A stretch of 64,000 bases of DNA from Pseudoalteromonas sp. T1lg48 (GCF_002964785.1 NZ_PQCC01000002.1:182832-246831); one strand, 5' to 3'. Positions 18,581 to 28,057 are shown, counted from the stretch's first letter. Made by a program: numbers and translations. The notes: generated by a model not told the origin, from the sequence alone.

Positions 18581-18977
18581 CTATGTCCTCCAGGGCAGTA
18601 AGAATCGAACAATGTTGTGCCGGTGCGCTACTGCCGCAGCATTGCTCTGCGAGTTGCGACAGCGAGGCATGGAAACGTTGTAACTCGGCGATGCGCTCGG
18701 CCACCAACTCACGCTTTTTCAGGGTTAAATCTTTCACTTCCTGACAGCTGTGCTGTTCCTTTTCGAAGTTTATCTTTAACAGCTCGGCAATTTCCTCCAA
18801 ACTAAAACCAACATCCTTGGCACGACGAATAAAACGCAATTGCGCCATATGCTTGCGCCCGTATTGACGGTAGCCACTGGCATTACGCAGAGGCGCGCTC
18901 AATAGCCCTTGCTGCTCATAGTAACGCAGCGCGTCCGTACTCATATCCACCTGCTTGGCCAATTCACCTATGCGCAT
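18564..18977 (-). CDS. MerR family transcriptional regulator, ZntR-like
   Basis: A 137-residue MerR regulator. The winged helix-turn-helix is at residues 1-70 (MRIGELAKQVDMSTDALRYYE), followed by the dimerisation helix and a C-terminal metal-binding loop EQCCGSSAPAQHC. The CC pair and nearby Cys/His resemble ZntR, the Zn(II) sensor; a Cd or Pb response is possible. It binds its own promoter (19013-19044), which has the 20-bp spacer typical of MerR-activated genes, and so controls the overlapping downstream permease. GGGGGAGAG precedes the ATG. Its gene partner, distance and promoter all agree. Confidence 0.87.
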   Translation of the reverse strand: MRIGELAKQVDMSTDALRYYEQQGLLSAPLRNASGYRQYGRKHMAQLRFIRRAKDVGFSLEEIAELLKINFEKEQHSCQEVKDLTLKKRELVAERIAELQRFHASLSQLAEQCCGSSAPAQHCSILTALEDIDGLTQ

Positions 18978-19012
18978 CTAGACTCTCCCCCTGTGCTGTT
19001 CAATTAGTGGCC

Positions 19013-19044
19013 ATTATAAACCTTAGAGTTAACACTAAGGTCAA
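19013..19044 (-). promoter_or_regulatory. MerR-type promoter and operator for zntR-like/permease operon
   Basis: On the minus strand the -35 TTGACC and the -10 TATAAT are separated by 20 bp, too long for normal sigma70 use. The spacer holds the near-palindrome CCTTAGTGTTAACTCTAAGG (19021-19040). This is the classic arrangement in which a MerR protein untwists DNA after binding metal. Transcription would start about 29 bases before the regulator ATG. Confidence 0.85.
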
Positions 19045-19111
19045 GGATTAATTTTGCGCTAATCGCCGGTCCATGAAAAACTAGCGCCAATAGCCTATTT
19101 GGAGAGCACAA

Positions 19112-20056
19112 ATGAACATCGTCATGTTAGACGCCGACACCTTAGGAGCAAACTCACTGGCACCGATTGCCGCTTTAGGTGAATTTCACAGCCATGCACT
19201 CACATCGACACGGGATGTCGTTGCGCGCTGCGCCGACGCCGAGGTGGTGATCACCAACAAGGTGCAGCTTGGCGCCGAGCAGCTAAAGGCACTGCCAAAA
19301 CTAAAACTCATTTGCGTCGCCGCTACCGGTACCAACAACATAGATATTGCCGCCGCCAAAGAACAAGGCATTGTGGTGTGCAATGTCGCCGGCTACTCCA
19401 CCGCCAGCGTGGTGCAGCATACCTTTACCCTTATCTCTTTGCTGCTTAATAACCTGCATAGGTATATTGACGATTGTCGTCGCGGTGCATGGCAACAAAG
19501 CGAGATGTTCTGCCGCCTTGATTATGATATCGCCGAGCTCGCGGGTAAAAAAATCGCCATTATTGGTCATGGTGAACTGGGTCAGGCCGTGGCCAGGGTG
19601 GCCAACGCCTTTGATATGCATGTGCTCATTGCCGAGCGCCGCGGTCACGCCCCTCGTCCCGGTCGCATCGCCTTTGAAGAAGCTCTGGCGCAGGCGGACA
19701 TCGTCAGTATTCACTGCCCACTCAATAGCGAGACCGAGCAATTAATCAACCGCGACACCCTGGCCTTAATGCAGCCCAGTGCCGTGCTGGTCAATACCGC
19801 TCGTGGCGCCATTATTAACGAAGCCGATCTGGCGGCGGCCTTGGCCGACGGAACCCTGGGCGGCGCGGCCTTAGACGTGCTCAGTGAAGAACCGGCCAAC
19901 CCGGCAAACCCTTTGGTACGCTATCAGGGTGACAACCTGCTACTGACGCCACATATTGCCTGGGCCTCGGCACAAGCCAGAGACCGGCTTATCCATCAGT
20001 TGGCCTTAAATATTCGTGCCTTTGCCAATGGTGAAGTTCGTAACCGCGTTGGTTAA
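19112..20056 (+). CDS. D-2-hydroxyacid dehydrogenase (NAD-dependent)
   Basis: A 314-residue cytoplasmic enzyme of the D-isomer-specific 2-hydroxyacid dehydrogenase family. The NAD-binding glycine motif is GHGELGQAVARV near residue 150. The catalytic triad residues sit in NTARGAIINE (Arg), LSEEPAN (Glu) and TPHIAWAS (His). It resembles glycerate/hydroxypyruvate dehydrogenases (HprA type), but the exact 2-oxoacid is not readable. GGAGAG precedes the ATG. It is transcribed divergently from the zntR-like operon and appears as a single gene. No defects seen. Confidence 0.9.
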   Translation: MNIVMLDADTLGANSLAPIAALGEFHSHALTSTRDVVARCADAEVVITNKVQLGAEQLKALPKLKLICVAATGTNNIDIAAAKEQGIVVCNVAGYSTASVVQHTFTLISLLLNNLHRYIDDCRRGAWQQSEMFCRLDYDIAELAGKKIAIIGHGELGQAVARVANAFDMHVLIAERRGHAPRPGRIAFEEALAQADIVSIHCPLNSETEQLINRDTLALMQPSAVLVNTARGAIINEADLAAALADGTLGGAALDVLSEEPANPANPLVRYQGDNLLLTPHIAWASAQARDRLIHQLALNIRAFANGEVRNRVG

Positions 20057-20193
20057 ATTCACTAACTCTTTAGTAATAGCACCAAGCAGACTAGAGCGAA
20101 AAAATTCAACCCATTGAAAAATATAGAAATAAAAATCTGGCACTGTATTTGATTAGTCACTGCCTACCAGATAATAAAAAATTGGATAACACA

Positions 20194-20571
20194 ATGAAAA
20201 AAGCACTTCTTTGCGCCCTTGTCAGCCTACCTCTGCTAGGAGGTTGTATCGTTTCCGTGAATGACGGTGAAGCAGACGCCCATTGGGCATCAAGCGACTG
20301 GCAAAAACAACAGCGACAAAATCGCGATTATATTGCCCATCTTGATCTAGGTAACAGCGCCATGGTAGTCAAAGAAACTCTGGGCACACCGGATTTCAGT
20401 GAGTCCTTTGCCCATCAGGGAGAAGAATATCAGGTGCTGTTTTATGCCACGCAAAGCGTTAAATCCGATGGCAAGATCGGCAAAAACGAATGCACGCCCT
20501 TAGTATTTAAAGCCGGCCGTTTGATCAGTGTTGGCGAAAGCGCTTATCAGGCTTTGGTCGGTAAGCTGTAA
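20194..20571 (+). CDS. DUF3192 family lipoprotein
   Basis: A 125-residue lipoprotein with signal peptide MKKALLCALVSLPLLGGC; the lipobox LGGC places the lipidated Cys at residue 18. The rest matches the DUF3192 pattern, including the block LGTPDFSE and the late segment ECTPLVF(K)AGRLISVGE; the fold may resemble the SmpA/OmlA (BamE) type. The frame is open upstream to 20149, but ATG 20194 is chosen because GGATAAC precedes it and the signal peptide begins there. The function is unknown. It ends at a strong terminator shared with the convergent response regulator gene. Confidence 0.82.
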   Translation: MKKALLCALVSLPLLGGCIVSVNDGEADAHWASSDWQKQQRQNRDYIAHLDLGNSAMVVKETLGTPDFSESFAHQGEEYQVLFYATQSVKSDGKIGKNECTPLVFKAGRLISVGESAYQALVGKL

Positions 20572-20582
20572 AGAAAGGAACC

Positions 20583-20617
20583 AGGCCGCCGTATATAACC
20601 CGGCGGCCTTTTTTTTT
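20583..20617 (+). terminator. Terminator of the DUF3192 gene
   Basis: A perfect 9-bp GC-rich stem AGGCCGCCG / CGGCGGCCT, a nine-base loop and a run of nine T. It lies between convergent genes; the T-run touches the stop codon of the minus strand regulator. Confidence 0.88.
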
Positions 20618-21518
20618 AACCGTAGAAAGCAGCGCCATTGCGCCCTTGTTGCTTGGCCTGATACATGCCCTTATCGGCATTTTCGATCAAGGCCATTTCG
20701 CAGCTGTCGCTGTTGTCGCCATTAAAAGTGGTGGCGCCAATGCTGATGGTGATGTGCTCGGCAATGGGTGAGTCAATATGAGGAATATTCAGCTCGCTGA
20801 TAACCCGGCATAGCTTATTGGCTAATGCCATGGCGGTATGCTCCTCACTGCCGGGCAAAACAGCCACAAACTCTTCACCGCCGTAACGGGCGATGAAATC
20901 ACTGCCACGCTGACAATTGTTGACCAAGGCGGAGGCCACCTTCTTCAAACACTCATCCCCCTTTTGATGGCCATAACTGTCGTTGTAACGCTTAAAGTAA
21001 TCGATGTCGATCAAAAGCACAGACAGGGGCAAACCGGCACGCACGCTGCGGCGCCATTCTCGGGCAAAGTGCTCATCAAAATAACGGCGATTAGGGATTT
21101 CCGTTAAACCATCGATACTGGCCAGCATTTCCAACAGGTCATTTTTTTGTTTGATGGTAAGTTGGTTTTTCACCCGGGCACGCACAATGGCGCTGCCAAA
21201 GGGCTTAGTAATATAGTCCATGGCGCCCAATTCAAGACCCTTGGCTTCATCGCCGCAGGAATCATTTGCGGAGATAATAATGACGGGAATGGGCTGCGTT
21301 TTATCATCGTGTTTTAACTGCCTCAGTGCCTCGTAGCCATCCATGCCCGGCATCATGATATCCAGCAAGATTAAATCGGCGGTGTTTTCCTCGAGCCAAG
21401 CAAACATGGCCTCGGCATCATTCACGCAATGCACCTGATATTGAGGGGTGAGGGTTTTGGTTAAAATCACTTGGTTTAATTCGTCATCGTCGACAATGAG
21501 AATTTTTGCTGACTTCAT
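20616..21518 (-). CDS. Response regulator with GGDEF domain (diguanylate cyclase)
   Basis: A 300-residue two-domain protein. The REC domain (about 5-120) has the acidic pocket IVDDDE, the phospho-acceptor Asp in DLILLDIMMPGMDG and the Lys in ITKPFG. The GGDEF domain (about 135-300) has the active signature YGGEEF, with RGSD five residues before it matching the RxxD inhibitory site. It should make cyclic di-GMP when phosphorylated, in the cytoplasm. The resemblance is to PleD/WspR-type regulators. No histidine kinase gene is adjacent, so the partner is unknown. AGGAAGG lies before the ATG. Confidence 0.9.
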   Translation of the reverse strand: MKSAKILIVDDDELNQVILTKTLTPQYQVHCVNDAEAMFAWLEENTADLILLDIMMPGMDGYEALRQLKHDDKTQPIPVIIISANDSCGDEAKGLELGAMDYITKPFGSAIVRARVKNQLTIKQKNDLLEMLASIDGLTEIPNRRYFDEHFAREWRRSVRAGLPLSVLLIDIDYFKRYNDSYGHQKGDECLKKVASALVNNCQRGSDFIARYGGEEFVAVLPGSEEHTAMALANKLCRVISELNIPHIDSPIAEHITISIGATTFNGDNSDSCEMALIENADKGMYQAKQQGRNGAAFYG

Positions 21519-21803
21519 GAGCCTTCCTGTTTGCTATACCTTGCCCAACAATCCGTCCCGTGCAGGCCTACCGCTGAGCTGTATTTGTTATTTGTTTAGC
21601 GCACCTTTGCTACCAGTTTAGACCGAGTTAGTGATCTTTACTTGGTATTTTTACGGTAGTTTTTGTTACCAAGGTGGTTTTTTGCTTAATCTAGCATGCC
21701 AATAAGTCACTGGCATGGTACCGCTGTGGAGCTAACCATACCTTATTAATGGACAAAAGCAATGCGTACACCGCCTATAATAGACGGTGTACTGTACTGA
21801 TAG

Positions 21804-23204
21804 CTATAGGTTTTCTTCTGCAAAGGAGGCTAAACGACTGCGCACCACGCCATTAAGGTTAACCGTCGCACTGCCCTCAAAGTCCTTAAAGCGCTCAACA
21901 ATGTAGGTTAAACCCGAAGTCAGCGGGGTTAAATAGCTGCTGTCGATTTGCGCCAGGTTGCCGGAACAAATCAGTTTGGTGCCGGCGCCACAGCGGGTAA
22001 TAATGGTTTTTAACTGTGAGGCGGTAAGGTTTTGGCTCTCATCCAACAGCACCACGGCATTCTGAATACTGCGCCCACGCATAAAGTTCACCGACTTAAA
22101 CTGAATGTTGGCCTTTTCCATAATGTAATTACGGCTGGATATGGGGTTTTCATCACTTTTGTGTAACACCTCCAAAGAGTCGGTGATCGCCGCCAGCCAG
22201 GGCGCCATTTTTTCTTCCTCTGTACCCGGCAGGAAACCGATGGACTCGGCTATTTCCGGAGTGTTACGAGTTACAATCAGTTTATCGTACACGCCTTTTT
22301 CGATGATCATTTCCAGTGCACAGGCCAATGCTAAAATGGTTTTACCACAGCCAGCCGGGCCGGTCAGCAGCACCAACTCAACATCGGGGTCGAGTAAGGC
22401 ATCCATGGCCATGCCCTGGTAGATGTTCTTCGGCTTAACGCCCCAGGCATTACGCGACATTAAGCGTTCCACGCCGAGATCTTTTAAGGTGATATGGGTA
22501 TCGTTATACTCCACCACTCGAGCGGCAAAGTGCCCGGTTTCATCAAGTAGATATTCATTGGCAAAGACATCCGGCACCAACTCACGAGACACATGATGCA
22601 AGGCATCGCGCCCTTGCTGCTCGGTCTCACACTCGCCAACTCGCTGCCAAAAATCCCCTTCCATCTTTTTATAGCCTGAGGTCAACAAGGCCACATCGTC
22701 GATCAACTGATCGGTGCGGTAGTCCTCAACATAATGCAGCCCGGCACCCTTGGCCTTTAAGCGCATATTGATGTCCTTGGTGACCAATACCACCTTGGCA
22801 TCGCTGTATTGTTTTTGCAGATAGACCGCACAGTTAATAATCCGATGGTCATTTTCATTGCCCGGCAAACCGGAAATGCTGTCGGCAAACAGGTGGTCGT
22901 TAACTATGATCAGCTTGCCGCGCGGCTGCTCCGGCGCCCGCTTGTCGTCCGGCAATAACACCCCCTTGAGCATTTGCTCCGGAGTGGCATCACGCAACAC
23001 TTCGTCGAGGGAGCGAATGGCAACACGGGCATCGCGGCTGACATCGCGTTTTCGGTCCTTAATATGGTCGAGCTCTTCGAGTACCGTCATAGGAATGACG
23101 ACGGCGTGTTCTTTGAAACAGAGGAATGCAAGGGGGTCGTGAAGTAGTACGTTGGTGTCGAGCACATACATTTTACTGCTTTTAACGAGGCGGTCTTTAT
23201 CCAT
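21804..23204 (-). CDS. PIN-domain PhoH-family ATPase
   Basis: A 466-residue protein. The N-terminal PIN nuclease domain (about 12-150) has YVLDTNVLLHDPLA with the first catalytic Asp. The C-terminal PhoH domain has Walker A GPAGCGKTILAL near residue 262 and Walker B-like VVLLDESQN near 385. This fusion (YlaK/PhoH2 group) couples an RNA-cutting PIN domain to a helicase-like ATPase, so a role in RNA turnover is likely, though poorly studied outside mycobacteria. AGGAA precedes the ATG. It is divergent from rapA across a 322-bp gap and appears monocistronic. Confidence 0.88.
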   Translation of the reverse strand: MDKDRLVKSSKMYVLDTNVLLHDPLAFLCFKEHAVVIPMTVLEELDHIKDRKRDVSRDARVAIRSLDEVLRDATPEQMLKGVLLPDDKRAPEQPRGKLIIVNDHLFADSISGLPGNENDHRIINCAVYLQKQYSDAKVVLVTKDINMRLKAKGAGLHYVEDYRTDQLIDDVALLTSGYKKMEGDFWQRVGECETEQQGRDALHHVSRELVPDVFANEYLLDETGHFAARVVEYNDTHITLKDLGVERLMSRNAWGVKPKNIYQGMAMDALLDPDVELVLLTGPAGCGKTILALACALEMIIEKGVYDKLIVTRNTPEIAESIGFLPGTEEEKMAPWLAAITDSLEVLHKSDENPISSRNYIMEKANIQFKSVNFMRGRSIQNAVVLLDESQNLTASQLKTIITRCGAGTKLICSGNLAQIDSSYLTPLTSGLTYIVERFKDFEGSATVNLNGVVRSRLASFAEENL

Positions 23205-23526
23205 AGCGCGTTCCTAATTTGTCTTTATTATAACTGCACCTTTACAGCTACACTAACAAGGTGGTTATGCCTTAGTGGCATACTTCAAGTTTAGTCTATG
23301 GTCACAAAAAGACGCTTTGATGACGGCAAAAAAGTAGAGAAAAAGTGCCGTTTTGCATTTGCAAAAAGCGCCGTCTTTTGCTGCTGTATGTTTTCTAAAC
23401 AAGCACCACACTATTTATCAGTTTTCAGGTGATAATCACCAAGTTGCACGCTAATATAGCCGCCTTTTTTTGCTCGGGCCGCCACGGCCCAAGCCTAGAT
23501 AACCCATAGTCGAGATTGAGCACGAA
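23205..23526. other. 322-bp divergent promoter region
   Basis: This lies between the starts of the PIN-PhoH gene (minus) and rapA (plus), so it should hold both promoters. Visible structure includes a small hairpin TATGCC/GGCATA near 23267-23283, the palindrome TTTTGCA-TT-TGCAAAA near 23352-23367, and GACGGC/GCCGTC around it. No open frame of note and no family of regulatory RNA was recognised. Confidence 0.4.
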
Positions 23527-26418
23527 ATGAATTTTTCCTTAGGTCAACGTTGGATCAGTGATACCGAGTCGGATTTAGGATTAGGTACCGTAGTTGCATT
23601 GGAAGGACGCCAAGTTAACATCTTATTCCCCGCCAGCGGCGAGAGCCGAGTTTATGCCCAGGCCGAAGCGCCGGTCACCCGAGTGCTATTTAACCCCGGC
23701 GATGTGATCCGCAGTGCCGACGAGTGGGAACTCACGGTCAGCGAGGTGATCGAGCAAGATGGTCTGTATACCTATAAAGGCACGCGCGTTGACAATGAAG
23801 AGCCGACCGAGCTTAAGGAAACTTTTCTTGACCACTTTATTAAGTTCAATAAGCCGCAGGACCGCCTTTTTGCCGGCCAAATTGACCGCTTTGACCGCTA
23901 TACCCTGCGTTACAACACCTGGCAGCATAGGTTTCACCGCGACCAGTCGCCTCTAAAGGGCCTGATCGGCCAACGCGCCAGCCTAATTGAACACCAGTTG
24001 CACATTGCCCGTGAAGTCGGCCAACGTTTCGCCCCTCGGGTTTTACTCAGCGACGAGGTGGGGCTAGGTAAAACCATCGAAGCGGGGATGATCTTACATC
24101 AGCAATTGCTGACCGGTCGTGCCAGCCGAGTACTGATCGTGGTGCCGGAAAACCTGCAACACCAGTGGTTGGTAGAAATGCTGCGCCGCTTCAATCTGAA
24201 ATTTGCCATTTTCGATGAAGAGCGCTGCGCCGAGGCCTTTGCCGACAGTGCCAATGTATTTGAGACCGAGCAGTTGGTGCTGACCAGCCTGGAGTTTCTG
24301 ACCAAGAAAAAACGCTGGTTCGAACAGGCCACCCTGGCCGATTGGGATCTGCTTGTGGTTGACGAAGCGCACCACCTAAGCTGGTCGGTGGATAAACCCA
24401 GCACCGAATACCTCCGCATCGAGGAACTTAGCCGAGATATTGCCGGCCTCATCCTGTTGACGGCCACCCCGGATCAGCTCGGTCATCAAAGCCATTTTGC
24501 CCGTTTGAAATTACTCGACCCGGATCGCTTCTACGACTACGACGCCTTCGTTGAGCAAGAACGTCACTATAAAGACATAGCCGATGCCGCCAATGGTATA
24601 TTACAAGAGCAAGCGCTTAACTCAGAACAACAGCAAGTACTTACCAACTTGCTTGGCAGCCAGGGTGAAAAACTATTGGCGCAATTTAACGAGGGCGATA
24701 GCCAAGCCAAGGAACAGATACTCGAGCAACTGCTGGATAGACACGGCACCGGACGTATTTTGTTCCGCAACAGCCGCAGTGGTATCAGCGGCTATCCGCA
24801 GCGCATCCTGCACAGCTATCCCATGACCATGCCGAGCCAATATAAAACCGCAATGAACGTGATGGGCAGTCTAGGCAATAACGGCCCCATCGAACTCAGT
24901 GCCATTCGTGCCCTATTCCCGGAAAAGATCTTCCAGGAATTCGAAGGCGCCAATGCCAGCTGGACACAATTTGACCCGCGGGTGCAATGGCTGATCGATA
25001 CCCTCAACAGCAACAAGCCCGAGAAGATGCTGGTGATCTGTGCCAAGGCCGAAACGGCACTGAGCCTCGAGCAAGCACTGCGCGAGCGCGAGGGCATCAA
25101 AGCGGCGGTCTTCCATGAAGGCATGAGCATCATTGAGCGCGATCGTGCGGCGGCTTTCTTTGCCGACATAGAAGACAGCGCTCAGGTGTTGATCTGTTCT
25201 GAAATCGGCTCCGAGGGTCGTAACTTCCAGTTTGCCCACCATTTAGCGCTGTTCGATCTGCCGCTTAACCCGGACTTGCTGGAACAACGCATCGGTCGTC
25301 TTGACCGTATCGGTCAAACCCAGGACATTAAAATTCATGTGCCTTACTTCGAGCACAGCGCCCAGCACACCCTGCTACGCTGGTATCACGAAGGGTTGCA
25401 TGCCTTCGAGCACACCTCAACCACGGGCCATATGCTTAACCAGGAATTTGGCGATGAGTTGCTGCAGTTGCTTGCCCACAATAGCTATCAGGATGAGGTG
25501 TTAAGCGAGTTGGTTGAACGCGTTGATGGCCGTTATGGTGAGCTGAAGGCGCAAATGGAGTCCGGTCGTGATCGCCTGCTGGAGCTACACTCCAGTGGTC
25601 AGGGTAAGTCCGAGCATCTGGTAGAAGATATTAAGGTGGTCGATAACAGTTTTGAGCTGCCCACCTATATGATCAATGTGTTTGATACCTGGGGCGTCAA
25701 CCAGGAAGACAAGGGCGAGAACAGTATTGTGCTCAAACCCACCGAGCACATGCTCGGGGCTAATTTCCCAAGCCTGAAGGATGAGGGCATGAGTATCACC
25801 TTTGACCGTGATACCGCCCTGGCTCAGGAAGATTTGCATTTTATCAGCTGGGATCACCCCATGGTTGAAGGGGCGATGGAAATGATCTGCGACGACGATT
25901 TCGGAACCGCGTCTGTGGCCTTGCTGAAAAACAAGAAGCTGCCGGCGGGCACCTATTTTGTCGAGCTGATTTATATCGCCGAGGCCATGGCGCCGAAATC
26001 ACTGCAACTGGGGCGTTACCTGCCACCAACTCCGGTGCGCGTACTGCTTGATAAAGGCGGTAATAACCTGGCGGAAAATGTGGCCTTCGATGCCTTTAAT
26101 CAACAGCTCAATGCGGTTGGCAGACAAACCGCCTCTAAGCTGGTGAATGCCCTGCAAAGCGCCATTCACCCGCTTATTGAGCAAGGTAACACCCTGGCGC
26201 AAACGCAAATGGAGCAATTACGTGCGACCGCCAAAACCGCCATGCATCAGGCCGTTGATAGCGAGCTGGAGCGCTTAACTAGCCTCAAAGAGATCAACCC
26301 CAATATTCGCGATGAAGAGCTTAAACATTTTCAGCGCAGCCGCGCCGAGATGGATGACTATATCGATAAAGCCAAGGTAAAACTCGACGCCATTCGCTTA
26401 ATCGTTGTCAGTCACTAG
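23527..26418 (+). CDS. rapA: RNA polymerase-associated protein RapA (HepA)
   Basis: A 963-residue Swi2/Snf2-type ATPase, close to the usual 968. N-terminal Tudor-like beta domains (about 1-105) bind RNA polymerase. The ATPase has Walker A in DEVGLGKTIEAGM near residue 176, DEAHH near 280, the later motif RIGRLDRIGQT near 595, and a long C-terminal domain. RapA recycles RNA polymerase stuck after transcription. It begins shortly after a poor consensus ribosome site (GAGCACGA). rluA follows 55 bases after its stop, separated by a hairpin. Confidence 0.96.
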   Translation: MNFSLGQRWISDTESDLGLGTVVALEGRQVNILFPASGESRVYAQAEAPVTRVLFNPGDVIRSADEWELTVSEVIEQDGLYTYKGTRVDNEEPTELKETFLDHFIKFNKPQDRLFAGQIDRFDRYTLRYNTWQHRFHRDQSPLKGLIGQRASLIEHQLHIAREVGQRFAPRVLLSDEVGLGKTIEAGMILHQQLLTGRASRVLIVVPENLQHQWLVEMLRRFNLKFAIFDEERCAEAFADSANVFETEQLVLTSLEFLTKKKRWFEQATLADWDLLVVDEAHHLSWSVDKPSTEYLRIEELSRDIAGLILLTATPDQLGHQSHFARLKLLDPDRFYDYDAFVEQERHYKDIADAANGILQEQALNSEQQQVLTNLLGSQGEKLLAQFNEGDSQAKEQILEQLLDRHGTGRILFRNSRSGISGYPQRILHSYPMTMPSQYKTAMNVMGSLGNNGPIELSAIRALFPEKIFQEFEGANASWTQFDPRVQWLIDTLNSNKPEKMLVICAKAETALSLEQALREREGIKAAVFHEGMSIIERDRAAAFFADIEDSAQVLICSEIGSEGRNFQFAHHLALFDLPLNPDLLEQRIGRLDRIGQTQDIKIHVPYFEHSAQHTLLRWYHEGLHAFEHTSTTGHMLNQEFGDELLQLLAHNSYQDEVLSELVERVDGRYGELKAQMESGRDRLLELHSSGQGKSEHLVEDIKVVDNSFELPTYMINVFDTWGVNQEDKGENSIVLKPTEHMLGANFPSLKDEGMSITFDRDTALAQEDLHFISWDHPMVEGAMEMICDDDFGTASVALLKNKKLPAGTYFVELIYIAEAMAPKSLQLGRYLPPTPVRVLLDKGGNNLAENVAFDAFNQQLNAVGRQTASKLVNALQSAIHPLIEQGNTLAQTQMEQLRATAKTAMHQAVDSELERLTSLKEINPNIRDEELKHFQRSRAEMDDYIDKAKVKLDAIRLIVVSH

Positions 26419-26431
26419 GCATTTCTTTAAA

Positions 26432-26475
26432 ATGGCCGGCCAAGGGTCTGTTGACCCTAGCTAGAGGTCGGCCAT
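26432..26475 (+). promoter_or_regulatory. Nested hairpin covering the rluA ribosome site and start
   Basis: The outer arms ATGGCCGGCC (26432-26441) and GGTCGGCCAT (26466-26475) pair with one G-U. Inside them AGGGTC-TGTT-GACCCT (26443-26458) forms a perfect inner stem. The 3' outer arm includes part of the AGAGG ribosome site and the first bases of the rluA ATG (26474). There is no T-run, so it is not a simple terminator. The inner core is the same palindrome as the dispersed repeat near lptD. Confidence 0.45.
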
Positions 26476-27127
26476 GCTTTTAAACTACAATCCCCCACGT
26501 TTCCCCTATCTGCAGATCATCTATCAGGATGACGACCTGCTGATCCTGGATAAGCCCAGCGGCCTGCTCACGGTGCCGGGAAAAGACCCTAAACATGCCG
26601 ATAGCCTGATTCGACGAGCCAATGTCGTCTTTCCCAGCGCCAAAATCGTGCACCGTTTGGATATGGCAACCTCGGGGGTAATTTGCCTGGCGCTCAATAA
26701 AGAAGCGCACCGCAACCTCAGCATGCAGTTTCAAGATAGACAAACGGCCAAGGAATACATCGCCATTGTCGATGGCCATCTTAAAGAACAGGCGGGTTCG
26801 GTGGATTTGCCGCTGATCTGCGATTGGCCTAATCGCCCCAAGCAGATGGTCGATATGGAAAAGGGCAAGCCATCGCTAACCCATTATGAGGTGCTCGAAT
26901 ACGGTGAGAACAACAGCCGGGTCCGTCTAACCCCCATAACCGGTCGCAGCCACCAGCTGAGGGTGCATATGCTCTCCCTTGGCCATGTGATCCTTGGCGA
27001 TCGCCTCTACGCCTATCCCGAAGCCAAAGCCCGCGCACCGCGTTTGCAATTACATGCCCACTGGCTGACCCTGAATCATCCCATTAGCGGCGAAAGCATG
27101 ACCTTTACCGCCCCCTGCCCCTTCTAA
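26474..27127 (+). CDS. rluA: Dual-specificity 23S rRNA/tRNA pseudouridine synthase RluA
   Basis: A 217-residue protein, matching the 219 of E. coli RluA. The catalytic motif HRLDMATSG near residue 62 holds the active Asp. The second conserved block is TPITGRSHQLRVHMLSLGHVI, and the start IIYQDDDLLILDKPSGLL is typical of the family. RluA makes pseudouridine at 23S position 746 and tRNA position 32. It follows rapA, as in related genomes. AGAGG precedes the ATG but lies in a predicted hairpin. Confidence 0.95.
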   Translation: MLLNYNPPRFPYLQIIYQDDDLLILDKPSGLLTVPGKDPKHADSLIRRANVVFPSAKIVHRLDMATSGVICLALNKEAHRNLSMQFQDRQTAKEYIAIVDGHLKEQAGSVDLPLICDWPNRPKQMVDMEKGKPSLTHYEVLEYGENNSRVRLTPITGRSHQLRVHMLSLGHVILGDRLYAYPEAKARAPRLQLHAHWLTLNHPISGESMTFTAPCPF

Positions 27128-27211
27128 CCGCAACGGGGAATCCTTCACTAGACCTAAACTATTTCCGGGTACGGTCGATAACGGGCGTATGGATTTTCTT
27201 GGGATTGAATT

Positions 27212-28057
27212 ATGCTCCAATGCTTACTTCTGTTATGCCTATCTATGACGGCGCCGTTGTTTGCCAATGAGGTCGCCAGCAATGAGCAATCGGTTACGCT
27301 GTTGGCTCAGGGTGAAGAGTTTCAAATAATACATCGTCCGGCCATGGCGGCAGAGCACCGCGGTGCGGTGATCCTCATCCCTTCCCTGCATGACCCCTAC
27401 GGTAATCGCCAGGGCTTCGCGCGCTTACGTCTGGCACTTAGCGAACAGGGGTACAGCAGCTATTTGGTAGTTAACACGCGCATGGAACAAAAGGAAATCG
27501 AGCCACTCGGCACGGTTGAGTCTACAAGAAAGATACCCGAACAGGAGACTCTGCCTAAAAACCAAAGCCCAGCCCATGGCAATAAGCCCACCTATGTTCC
27601 GCCCTATCAACAAGCCATCACGGAAAAAGCACTCAATACCCATCGGCGCCTACTTGAGGCCCGCCTCGAAGCCACCTTTGCCCATGCTCAAGCCAGCGGT
27701 CGCCCCATTAGTCTTATCGCCGTGGGGCAAAATGCCGGTCTGTTAAGTGAATTCCTGAGCGATTATCCGGATATGCAACTCCAGGCCTTTATCAGTATCG
27801 GAGCTTATTTAAGCGATCCACAGCGCCACCAGCATATTGGTGCTAATTTATCAGTGTTGGCCACGGCGGTGTTGGATGTGCACAACCCGGGGCAACATCC
27901 TTGGGCCTTGGCACAAAGAGCTCAGCGCCAGCAATGGGCACAAAAGAATCATAAGCTGGACTATCGCCAGATCTGGTTTTCCGCAGATCTGATTGATGCG
28001 CAGCAAACAGAGCGCTTAAGCCGCGAGATAGACGGTTTCTTACGCCGCCTTTTTTAG
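27212..28057 (+). CDS. DUF3530 family exported protein
   Basis: A 281-residue protein with a signal peptide (LLLLCLSMTAPLFA, cut near residue 18). The fold looks like an alpha/beta-hydrolase relative: strand GAVILIPSLHDPYGN, helix and strand LRLALSEQGYSSYLVV, then LIAVGQNAGLLSEF in the place of the nucleophile elbow. There Gln-Asn-Ala replaces the usual Ser, so the enzyme activity is uncertain. This matches DUF3530, seen after rluA in Shewanella-like genomes. Its last 18 bases overlap the 3' end of the convergent djlA gene. Confidence 0.82.
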   Translation: MLQCLLLLCLSMTAPLFANEVASNEQSVTLLAQGEEFQIIHRPAMAAEHRGAVILIPSLHDPYGNRQGFARLRLALSEQGYSSYLVVNTRMEQKEIEPLGTVESTRKIPEQETLPKNQSPAHGNKPTYVPPYQQAITEKALNTHRRLLEARLEATFAHAQASGRPISLIAVGQNAGLLSEFLSDYPDMQLQAFISIGAYLSDPQRHQHIGANLSVLATAVLDVHNPGQHPWALAQRAQRQQWAQKNHKLDYRQIWFSADLIDAQQTERLSREIDGFLRRLF

